Of a stretch of DNA of 33,676 bases, positions 28,047 through 33,676 are shown piece by piece. The notes below the pieces were generated by a model. That model did no database searches, was not told where the DNA came from, and saw nothing but the letters and a program-made list of their open reading frames with translations. The stretch is taken from the NCBI RefSeq assembly GCF_003245365.1, contig NZ_NBIU01000024.1, forward strand, positions 1-33,676, in the 5' to 3' direction. The position numbers and the translations under genes are program-made. Position 1 is the first letter of the stretch. Each line of letters opens with the position of its first letter. The DNA is from Helicobacter valdiviensis. GTDB taxonomy: Bacteria; Campylobacterota; Campylobacteria; Campylobacterales; Helicobacteraceae.

Positions 28047-28565
28047 ATGAAAAAAGTTTTAGTTTTAGGTTCATTAGTAGCGGCTTTATTAATCACAGGT
28101 TGTAGTCAAAAAAGCAGTGTAGAAACATCTGGTAGCACAACACAAGAGCCTACTTATTCTACAAGCGGTTTTAATGCTAATAGAGATAATTTTGTAAATA
28201 TTGAAGAGAGAATGCAATATATTGAAGGATATGTGCAAAATATTTACTTTGATTTTGATAAATTTAGTATTCGTCCTGATATGCAAGGTGCAATTTCTGC
28301 AGATGCTGAAATCTTTAATTCTATGACAATGGGTTCTCTAAATGTAAGAGTAGAGGGAAATACAGATGAATGGGGAACAGATGAGTATAACTATGCACTT
28401 GGTTTAAAAAGAGCTTCTGCAGTTAAAGATGCGTTGGTGCAACAAGGTGTAGCAGAAGCAAAAATGGTTTTAGTAAGCTATGGAGAGAGTAAGCCAACTT
28501 GTAGTGCTAAAACAAAAGAGTGCTGGGCAGAAAATAGAAAAGTTACTTTTAAATTATTGCCTTAA
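28047..28565 (+). CDS. pal: Peptidoglycan-associated lipoprotein Pal
   Basis: The 172-residue outer-membrane lipoprotein has a lipobox LITGC with lipidated Cys19, a low-complexity Ser/Thr linker and an OmpA-like peptidoglycan-binding domain. That domain contains IYFDFDKFSIRPD, VEGNTDEWGTDEYNYALGLKRASAVKD and GESKP. The Asp of TDEWGTDEYN and the Arg of LGLKRA are the expected diaminopimelate contacts. It tethers the outer membrane to the wall together with TolB. Confidence 0.96.
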   Translation: MKKVLVLGSLVAALLITGCSQKSSVETSGSTTQEPTYSTSGFNANRDNFVNIEERMQYIEGYVQNIYFDFDKFSIRPDMQGAISADAEIFNSMTMGSLNVRVEGNTDEWGTDEYNYALGLKRASAVKDALVQQGVAEAKMVLVSYGESKPTCSAKTKECWAENRKVTFKLLP

Positions 28566-28586
28566 TTAGATTGAGGAGTATGAGCT

Positions 28587-29444
28587 TTGAAAAAATCACT
28601 AAGTTTCTTGATTTTATCTAGCTTTGCTCTTGGGCTTGAACCTTCTGCATTTAATGCAGGTGGTAGTGAGCCTCTAAAGAGTAAAGATCAAATTATAGAG
28701 GAAAGACTTTTTAATCTCTCAACGCGTCTTAAAACTTTAGAGGAATCGCAAGAGGGTTTAAAAAGTATTTTTGAAGGACAGATGAAAAGGACGCAAGAAA
28801 ATTCTATTCGCGTTGATCAAGTCTTTAATGAAAGTAATGCAACCATTTCTAAAGTAACAGAGCATGTAGATAGTAATTTTGCATTGCAAAATGAGAATTT
28901 AGATAAAATGAAAGAAAGCATTTTAGCTTTGGGGGCTTTGGTAGAAAAGAATAATCAGCAGTTAAAAGAAGAAATTGCAAATATTAAAGCAGAATTAGAA
29001 ACTCTAAAAGAGGCTAAAAATACAACTAAACAAGTAGCTAAGCAAGAACAAAATAAGAAAGAAGATTTAGAAGCTAAAATAGCTAAAATGGAACCTGCTA
29101 AGGCTTATGTAGAAGGTGAAAAATTGTTTTTAGAGGGCAAACACAATGAAGCCTCTCCTTATTTTAAATATACTATTGAAAAACTTTACAAGCCTGCAAA
29201 AAGTAACTATCTTATGGGAGAAATTGCATTTTTAAATAAGCAATATGAAGATGCAATTTTTTACTACAAGACAAGTGCAACACGCTATGATAAAGCAGAC
29301 TATATGCCAAATTTAATGCTAAATAGTGCAAAATCGTTTCAGGCACTAGGGCAGACAGAAAATGCAAAAAATTTCATAGATACGCTAATTGCACTGTATC
29401 CAGATAGTAAAGAAGCTAAAGAAGCTAAAAAACTTTTAAATTAA
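28587..29444 (+). CDS. cpoB: Tol-Pal associated protein CpoB/YbgF with coiled coil and TPR
   Basis: The 285-residue protein has a signal peptide (MKKSLSFLILSSFALG), a coiled coil at about 33-150 with heptad Leu and Glu/Lys, and three TPR-like repeats at about 165-285. The repeats include KAYVEGEKLFLEGKHNEASPYF, NYLMGEIAFLNKQYEDAIFYY and MLNSAKSFQALGQTENAKNFI. CpoB links peptidoglycan synthesis with Tol function. The start is TTG at 28587 preceded by GAGGAG. It sits 21 bases after pal. Confidence 0.9.
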   Translation: MKKSLSFLILSSFALGLEPSAFNAGGSEPLKSKDQIIEERLFNLSTRLKTLEESQEGLKSIFEGQMKRTQENSIRVDQVFNESNATISKVTEHVDSNFALQNENLDKMKESILALGALVEKNNQQLKEEIANIKAELETLKEAKNTTKQVAKQEQNKKEDLEAKIAKMEPAKAYVEGEKLFLEGKHNEASPYFKYTIEKLYKPAKSNYLMGEIAFLNKQYEDAIFYYKTSATRYDKADYMPNLMLNSAKSFQALGQTENAKNFIDTLIALYPDSKEAKEAKKLLN

Positions 29445-29461
29445 TTTAAGGAGTAAAATCA

Positions 29462-29977
29462 ATGATAACAAATAATCAAGTAGTTAGTATTGAATATGAA
29501 GTAAAAGAAAAGGATAATGCTAATATTTTGGATTCTAATGTGGGTGGAAAACCTTTAGAATTTATTATGGGTAGTGGCGAGATTATCAAAGGTTTAGAAG
29601 AAGCAGTTGCAACTATGGAAGTAGGGCAGAGTAAGGAAGTGGTTGTGGAGCCTATCAATGCTTATGGTGAGTATAATTCAGAATATATTCAAGAAGTTCC
29701 ACGCGATCAATTTGTAGGGATTGATTTGCAAGAAGGTATGACATTGTTTGGTCAAGGTGAAAATGGAGAAAGTGTGCAAGTAATTGTTAAAGGTTTTAAT
29801 GATGAAGTTGTGATTGTGGATTATAATCACCCGCTTGCAGGCAAAACATTGCATTTTAATGTGAAGCTTTTAGGGATTAGAGAGGCTACAGAAAAAGAAC
29901 TAAGTTGCGGATTGCATCATCAAGAGCATTCCCATGGCGGTGGAGGATGTTGTGGTGGAGGATGTGGTTGCCACTAA
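29462..29977 (+). CDS. slyD: FKBP-type peptidyl-prolyl isomerase SlyD with metal-binding tail
   Basis: The 171-residue protein has the FKBP domain with an inserted chaperone flap (about 65-125, PINAYGEYNSEYIQEVPRDQF) and the family signature DYNHPLAGKTLHFNVKLLGI. Its tail from residue 145 is rich in His, Cys and Gly (CGLHHQEHSHGGGGCC and onward), as in nickel-binding SlyD. In Helicobacter and E. coli the tail delivers nickel to hydrogenase. That role here is inferred. The last codons also contain the ribosome site for truD. Confidence 0.94.
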   Translation: MITNNQVVSIEYEVKEKDNANILDSNVGGKPLEFIMGSGEIIKGLEEAVATMEVGQSKEVVVEPINAYGEYNSEYIQEVPRDQFVGIDLQEGMTLFGQGENGESVQVIVKGFNDEVVIVDYNHPLAGKTLHFNVKLLGIREATEKELSCGLHHQEHSHGGGGCCGGGCGCH

Positions 29978-31137
29978 CTAAAGAGGCTAAATGTGCCTTT
30001 GCTTATACGCATTCCCCTATCTTCTTTCATTTTTCGCAAAATCCTCGCGATTTTGTTGTGAGAGAAGAGCCACTTTATTCTTTTAGTGGTGCAGGGGAAC
30101 ATCTAATATTACAGGTTCGCAAAAAGAATCTTACTACTTTTTCTATGTTAAAAATCTTTTCTACATTTTTTGGTATTAAAGAAAAAGAAATAGGCTATGC
30201 AGGTTTAAAAGATAAAAATGCACTTACTTCGCAATTTATAAGTCTTCCAAAAAACAAAGTAGATAAAGAAAAATTGGCAAATTTCAAACACGAAGAGATT
30301 AAAATTTTAAGCCAAACTTATCATCAAAACAAGATTAAGTTGGGACATTTAAAAGGTAATCATTTTTTTATTCGCGTTAAAAAGCTAGATAGCATTAACC
30401 ATCAAAAAATTTTAGAATTTATTAAAAAAGTGCAAATTTTTGGATTGCCTAATTATTTTAGTTATCAGCGTTTTGGAAATGATGGAGAAAATTATTTAGT
30501 AGGCAAAGAGATTGTAGAAGGTAAAAAAAGATTGCGTTCTAAAAAGATGGAGCAATTTTTAATAAGCAGTTATCAAAGCTATCTTTTTAACCAATGGCTT
30601 TCTTGCAGAATTGAGCTTTCAAGGTTGGTATGTGACTTTGAAGAAAAGCAGATAGAAAAAGTGTTTTTAGAATATTTTAAAACTAAATTTCAAGTAGATT
30701 TAAAAGAGAGAGTGCAAGGATTTTTAAATAATGCTTTTTATAAGCAAATAAAAGCACAGAAACATTTTTTCAAGCTGTTTGTAGGGGATTATTTGTGTCA
30801 TTATCCTTTTGGAAAAAATTTTAAAATTGAAGATGTTTTCAAAGAAAGTGAGCGTTTTTTGCAAAAGGATGTTGTGCCTACAGGACTTTTAAGTGGAATT
30901 AAAGCGCAAAATGCGGAAGGATTGGCAAGTATTATTGAAGAAAATTTTACAGATATTAAAATTAAAAGTGTAGGGCAGAGGCGTTTTGCATGGATTTTTT
31001 TGGAAAATTTAGAATATTGTTATAAAGAAGAAGAAGCACAAGGGGAGTTTCATTTCTTTTTGCCAAAAGGTGCTTATGCTACAAACTTTTTAAGAGAATT
31101 AGCGCATCAAGAAATCAATCTAAAGGAGGAAGAATAA
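29968..31137 (+). CDS. truD: tRNA pseudouridine(13) synthase TruD
   Basis: It makes pseudouridine 13 in tRNA(Glu). The catalytic Asp82 lies in GYAGLKDKNALTSQ, and NYFSYQRFGNDGEN and ISSYQSYLFNQWL are typical of TruD. The open frame extends back to 29905 inside slyD, but that part reads as Trp/Arg-rich out-of-frame translation. I place the start at TTG 29968 with GGAGGA at 29957-29962, giving 389 residues, near the usual length. The gene overlaps slyD by 10 bases, and its stop shares one base with the htpX start. Confidence 0.92.
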   Translation: MPLTKEAKCAFAYTHSPIFFHFSQNPRDFVVREEPLYSFSGAGEHLILQVRKKNLTTFSMLKIFSTFFGIKEKEIGYAGLKDKNALTSQFISLPKNKVDKEKLANFKHEEIKILSQTYHQNKIKLGHLKGNHFFIRVKKLDSINHQKILEFIKKVQIFGLPNYFSYQRFGNDGENYLVGKEIVEGKKRLRSKKMEQFLISSYQSYLFNQWLSCRIELSRLVCDFEEKQIEKVFLEYFKTKFQVDLKERVQGFLNNAFYKQIKAQKHFFKLFVGDYLCHYPFGKNFKIEDVFKESERFLQKDVVPTGLLSGIKAQNAEGLASIIEENFTDIKIKSVGQRRFAWIFLENLEYCYKEEEAQGEFHFFLPKGAYATNFLRELAHQEINLKEEE

Positions 31138-32060
31138 TGTTTGATAAAATCATTGCTCAAAATCAGTTAAAAACTAAAATTGTGATTGTTATTTATATAG
31201 CTATTTTTCTTTTGGTGGGATTGCTTTTGGATATTATAAGAATTAATGCGACAAGTTTGAGTTATGGTTTTTATATGTTGCTAACTTTTAAAGAAGTGCC
31301 TATTATTACAATGATATCTTCACTGATAGCTTGTGGAATTATTTGGTATAGTATTAATAATTTTAAGGGGATTTTACTTGGTGGCACAGAATATAAAGAG
31401 ATTGATATTGATAATCCCAAAACCAAACAAGAAAGAGATTTGTCTTGTATGTTAAAAGAGCTTGTAAGAGAAGCTAGAATTGACTTTACTCCCAAGCTTT
31501 ATTTGATGGAAGCTCCCTATATGAACGCATTTGCTAGCGGTTGGAGCAAGGAAAATTCACTAATTGCTTTAACTTCGGCTTTGGTGCAAAATTTAACTTA
31601 TGAAGAAACTAAAGCAGTAATGGCTCATGAGCTAAGCCACATAAGACATGGTGATATTCGCCTTACTTTAATGGTGGGTATTTTAAGCAATATTATGCTT
31701 TTAGTGGCAAATTATGGTGTGATGTTTTTTATGGATTCTAGAAGGGAGGGTGGTGCAAGGAACGCTAGAATGATTTTGCTAGTTTTGCAATTTGTTTTAC
31801 CGCTTTTAACCATAGTTTTGCAGATGTTTTTAAGCAGGAGTAGGGAATATATGGCAGATTCTGGTGCTTCTTACTTAATGGGGGATAGCAAGCCTATGAT
31901 TAACGCTTTACAAAAAATTTCTAATAATTATAGGCAATCTGATTATTCTTTGGTGGATAATAACCCAACGCGTAGTGCTTTATATATTTTTAGTGCAAAA
32001 GAGATTTTTAGCACGCATCCAAGTATTGAAAATAGAATCCGCGCTTTGATGAGTAGATAA
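31137..32060 (+). CDS. htpX: Membrane metalloprotease HtpX (M48 family)
   Basis: A zinc protease of the inner membrane for quality control of membrane proteins. The 307-residue protein has membrane segments near 12-33 and 54-72, the zinc site HELSH at 164-168 with the third ligand Glu237 in SREYMADSGA, and further membrane segments at 178-198 and 212-231. The last part contains THPSIENRIRAL, the conserved end of the family. The ATG overlaps the truD stop, and folE starts right after its own stop. Confidence 0.95.
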   Translation: MFDKIIAQNQLKTKIVIVIYIAIFLLVGLLLDIIRINATSLSYGFYMLLTFKEVPIITMISSLIACGIIWYSINNFKGILLGGTEYKEIDIDNPKTKQERDLSCMLKELVREARIDFTPKLYLMEAPYMNAFASGWSKENSLIALTSALVQNLTYEETKAVMAHELSHIRHGDIRLTLMVGILSNIMLLVANYGVMFFMDSRREGGARNARMILLVLQFVLPLLTIVLQMFLSRSREYMADSGASYLMGDSKPMINALQKISNNYRQSDYSLVDNNPTRSALYIFSAKEIFSTHPSIENRIRALMSR

Positions 32061-32612
32061 ATGGAAGAGAAAATAGAGCAAAATTTTAAAGAGATTTTGG
32101 AATTTATCGGCGAGGATAGTTCGCGTGAGGGATTAGCTCAAACGCCTAAAAGATTAATGGAGAGTTTTAAAGAGATTTTTAGTGGATATAGTGTGAATCC
32201 AAGTGAAATCTTAGGCACTACCTTTAATGAGGGTGCAAGTGATGAAATGGTTGTGCTAAAAGATGTGGAGTTTTATTCAATGTGTGAGCATCATCTATTG
32301 CCATTTTATGGAAAAGTCTCTATTGGTTATATCCCGGATAAGAAAATAGTTGGGATTTCTGCTCTTGTGCGTTTGGTGGAGGTTTTTTCAAAACGCTTAC
32401 AAATTCAAGAGAATATGACAACTCAAATTGCAAAAACACTTATGGAAGTTTTAAATCCAAAAGGGGTTATGGTAGTGGTAGAAGCACAGCATTTGTGTAT
32501 GATGATGCGTGGTGTAAAGCAGCAAAAGGGAACACTGATTACAAGTGCAGTGAGGGGAATTTTTAAAAGTGATCCTCGCACAAGAGAGGAATTTATGGGG
32601 CATATTCGCTAA
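32061..32612 (+). CDS. folE: GTP cyclohydrolase I FolE
   Basis: It converts GTP to dihydroneopterin triphosphate, for folate and (via QueD) queuosine. The 183-residue type IA enzyme shows the zinc ligands Cys75 and His78 in MCEHHLLPFYGK and Cys146 in AQHLCMMMRG, with His144 also in place. The start RxxAQTPKRL pattern (EGLAQTPKRLM) is present. It is the last gene of the truD-htpX-folE run, and no terminator with a T-run is obvious after it. Confidence 0.96.
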   Translation: MEEKIEQNFKEILEFIGEDSSREGLAQTPKRLMESFKEIFSGYSVNPSEILGTTFNEGASDEMVVLKDVEFYSMCEHHLLPFYGKVSIGYIPDKKIVGISALVRLVEVFSKRLQIQENMTTQIAKTLMEVLNPKGVMVVVEAQHLCMMMRGVKQQKGTLITSAVRGIFKSDPRTREEFMGHIR

Positions 32613-32679
32613 TTATATGAAAATATTTTATAAGTGCAAGCTGTTTAAAGAGTAGAGCATAAATGTGGTAGTCTAAAGT

Positions 32680-32685
32680 TATAAT
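32680..32685 (+). promoter_or_regulatory. Possible orphan -10 box downstream of folE
   Basis: TATAAT in AAAGTTATAATAAAC, with no start codon behind a ribosome site downstream. Transcription from here would run through the GC-rich structured element at 32738-32930. Confidence 0.3.
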
Positions 32686-32737
32686 AAACAAACAAGGATT
32701 AAAAGATATTACAAGTTTTATAAAAAGGCAAAAAGAA

Positions 32738-32930
32738 AAGATTCTAACCTGCTTATTTTAACTTCGCTGGGGTTGTGAATTCCTCATTACGCGAGCGGGA
32801 GTTCCACTCCCTGCACCCACCTGAAGCCCCGTCCCACTACGCTACGCTTGCGGGGAGCTTCGCTCTTTGCCTTTAGAAGAATTTTTTAAAATGCTTTATC
32901 TAAGTTAAGCAGGTATTAACTAGAATCTTA
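32738..32930. repeat. MITE-like element: inverted repeats flanking a GC-rich structured core
   Basis: AGATTCTAACCTGCTTA...TTTAACTT (32739-32764) at the left matches the reverse complement of AAGTTAAGCAGGT...TAGAATCT (32902-32928) at the right, with small gaps. Between them 32761-32870 is about 60% G+C by hand count, against an AT-rich background. It holds hairpins such as GGGAGT-TCC-ACTCCC, and GAAGCCCCG pairing with CGGGGAGCTTC. No open frame or transposase is inside. It could be a non-autonomous mobile repeat or a structured RNA. Confidence 0.55.
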
Positions 32931-32946
32931 TTGGTTTTATAAGTGT

Positions 32947-32977
32947 TTGTTCTAGTTTTTCTTTGAGACTAGAACAA
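32947..32977. repeat. 10-bp perfect inverted repeat over the end of the small peptide frame
   Basis: TTGTTCTAGT (32947-32956) and ACTAGAACAA (32968-32977) with an 11-base loop. In a minus-strand RNA this hairpin would contain the stop codon of the 21-residue frame. No T-run follows on either strand. Confidence 0.6.
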
Positions 32978-33017
32978 GAACTATTAAAGAAATTATAAAT
33001 AAAATTATTAATTCCAT
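32952..33017 (-). CDS. Possible 21-residue hydrophobic membrane peptide
   Basis: ATG 33017 on the minus strand is preceded by AAGGAG at five-base spacing and by TATAGT (33080-33075) about 58 bases upstream. The product is one membrane helix, MELIILFIISLIVLVLVSKKN, with an acidic start and a basic end. This size and make-up resemble type I toxin peptides (Ibs, TisB-like) and small regulatory membrane peptides. I do not recognise a specific family. The stop lies in a hairpin. Translation is unproven, and at this length chance is a real alternative. Confidence 0.45.
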   Translation of the reverse strand: MELIILFIISLIVLVLVSKKN

Positions 33018-33074
33018 ACTAGCTCCTTTTTACATCTTCTAAAAGACAATAAAAACAAAGCTTAAAGCGTTGCA

Positions 33075-33080
33075 ACTATA
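33075..33080 (-). promoter_or_regulatory. Putative extended -10 box of the 21-residue peptide gene
   Basis: Read on the minus strand: ATGCTATAGTTGC, with TATAGT and a TG one base upstream (extended -10). The untranslated leader would be about 50 bases. Confidence 0.4.
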
Positions 33081-33177
33081 GCATAAAAAGATTAGTTTAA
33101 AAATTTTTATTACAAAATTTATTATTATATTGAGCGAAACAAAACAACTTTATTATTAAAATAATAAAAAAGTGAAA

Positions 33178-33319
33178 TGTCACTGCGAGCAGTGAAACAA
33201 CTTGCGTGGCAGTCTAAAAAACAACCTAAAGGTAAAACAATAGAATATTTGAGTTTTTTAAAAAGCTTTAAAATCTTTAAAAGAGATTGCCACGAGTTCT
33301 ACTAACTCTCGCAATGGCA
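33178..33319. repeat. Second MITE-like/REP-like inverted-repeat element
   Basis: TGTCACTGCGAG...GTGGCAGTCT (33178-33215) is matched by the reverse complement of AGATTGCCAC...CTCGCAATGGCA (33284-33319). TGYCAYTGCGAG and GTGGCARTCT are shared by both arms, around an AT-rich centre of about 70 bases. The motif resembles the widespread intergenic palindromes with TGTCATTGCGAG and GTGGCAATCT. No gene is inside. Confidence 0.65.
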
Positions 33320-33412
33320 AGAGATTATCAATGAAATTATTAAAATTTTATAAGTTAAGGTTACAGGAATTAAAAATAAATTCTAGTAGTTACGGCATAG
33401 AATAAGAGTTTT

Positions 33413-33471
33413 AAAGGGTTTTTCAAGAGGTTAGCAACCTTTATGGGTTGTGCCTCTTGTAAAAATCCTTT
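33413..33471. terminator. Long imperfect hairpin, possible bidirectional terminator
   Basis: AAAGG-TTTTT-CAAGAGG-AACC (33413-33439) pairs with GGGTT-CCTCTTG-AAAAA-CCTTT (33445-33471) around TTTAT, with a few mismatches. It starts 36 bases beyond the stop of the minus-strand gene at the right edge, where a terminator would be expected. A third mobile palindrome is the alternative. Confidence 0.4.
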
Positions 33472-33506
33472 AATCTATTATTATCTGTCTTGAATACGAA
33501 TTTCTT

Positions 33507-33676
33507 CTATATTCTTTGAGCCATACAAGGATTATTCGTCTTAAAGTTTTCACTCACTACACAAGTTCTTTGGTTTAACACTCCTTTTTCTTCATCTAGT
33601 GTTTCTTTTTCTTCTTCTGCTGGTTTTATTAAGACTACTTGTTGTTTATCTAACATAGAAGCATTAATATCTTTTA
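33507..33676 (-). CDS. C-terminal end of an unrecognised protein, cut by right edge
   Basis: An open frame enters from the right edge on the minus strand and ends at TAG 33509-33507, giving 55 residues. It is rich in Glu and Lys (KPAEEEKETLDEEKG), then RTCVVSENFKTNNPCMAQRI with two Cys. An internal ATG at 33656 has no ribosome site, so I read it as the tail of a larger gene. No family recognised. Confidence 0.5.
   Translation of the reverse strand, partial: KDINASMLDKQQVVLIKPAEEEKETLDEEKGVLNQRTCVVSENFKTNNPCMAQRI

Noticed and set aside
29905-29967. N-terminal extension of truD
   Set aside because: It overlaps the slyD tail out of frame (Trp/Arg-rich) and has a better start with ribosome site at 29968.
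32780-32822. tRNA-like look: TTAC in a 7-base loop, GGGAGTTCCACTCCC and CACCCACCT resembling the 3' half of a tRNA-Val
   Set aside because: The anticodon stem does not pair fully, the T-loop lacks the GTTCRA pattern, there is no variable loop, and no 5' half or acceptor partner is present. The pieces are explained by the palindromic core of the repeat.

Overview
The window is AT-rich, densely coded chromosomal DNA of a Campylobacterota (epsilonproteobacterial) bacterium, most likely a non-gastric (enterohepatic-type) Helicobacter. This rests on three things. The first is Campylobacter-type MOMP porins and a thiC gene. The second is conserved blocks fmt-birA-parA-parB-atpF'FHAGDC-tolQRAB-pal-cpoB-slyD and truD-htpX-folE, which I recall from Helicobacter pylori, where they lie apart. 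The third is promoters that show only a TATAAT-like -10 box in AT-rich DNA, usual for this phylum. Species was not determined; no search was run.

Layout. 1-2050: a chemoreceptor cut by the left edge (minus strand), a long AT-only gap and a secreted DUF411 metal-binding protein. 2051-2925: a sparse region with 20 tandem copies of an 8-bp repeat just upstream of the promoter of an unlisted 46-residue membrane protein with a Cys-rich tail. 2926-5937: two tandem MOMP-type porins separated by a strong terminator. 6130-8580: thiC followed by mrp/apbC. 8754-10465: sppA and purU. 10556-13077: rplU, rpmA, obgE, proB. 13112-15338 (minus): a glycosyltransferase/capsule-synthesis fusion gene broken at a run of nine T, probably phase-variable, with a divergent XRE-type regulator. 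15958-19190: fmt, birA, parA, parB. 19252-24989: seven ATP synthase genes (no a or c subunit). 24986-29444: the complete Tol-Pal envelope system, joined to atpC by a 4-base overlap. 29462-32612: slyD, truD, htpX, folE. 32613-33676: about 1 kb with few genes that holds two MITE-like inverted-repeat elements, a possible 21-residue hydrophobic peptide gene with a good ribosome site, a long hairpin, and the C-terminal end of an unknown minus-strand protein.

How the genes work together. Most of the window is housekeeping: thiamine precursor synthesis with an Fe-S carrier, ribosome and GTPase maturation, chromosome partition, energy coupling, outer-membrane integrity, protein quality control and folate/queuosine precursor supply. 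The accessory and most interesting material lies in three places: the 8-bp repeat and Cys-rich microprotein (2.4-2.9 kb), the slipped surface-glycan gene (13.1-15.4 kb) and the repeat-rich gap at the right end (32.6-33.5 kb).
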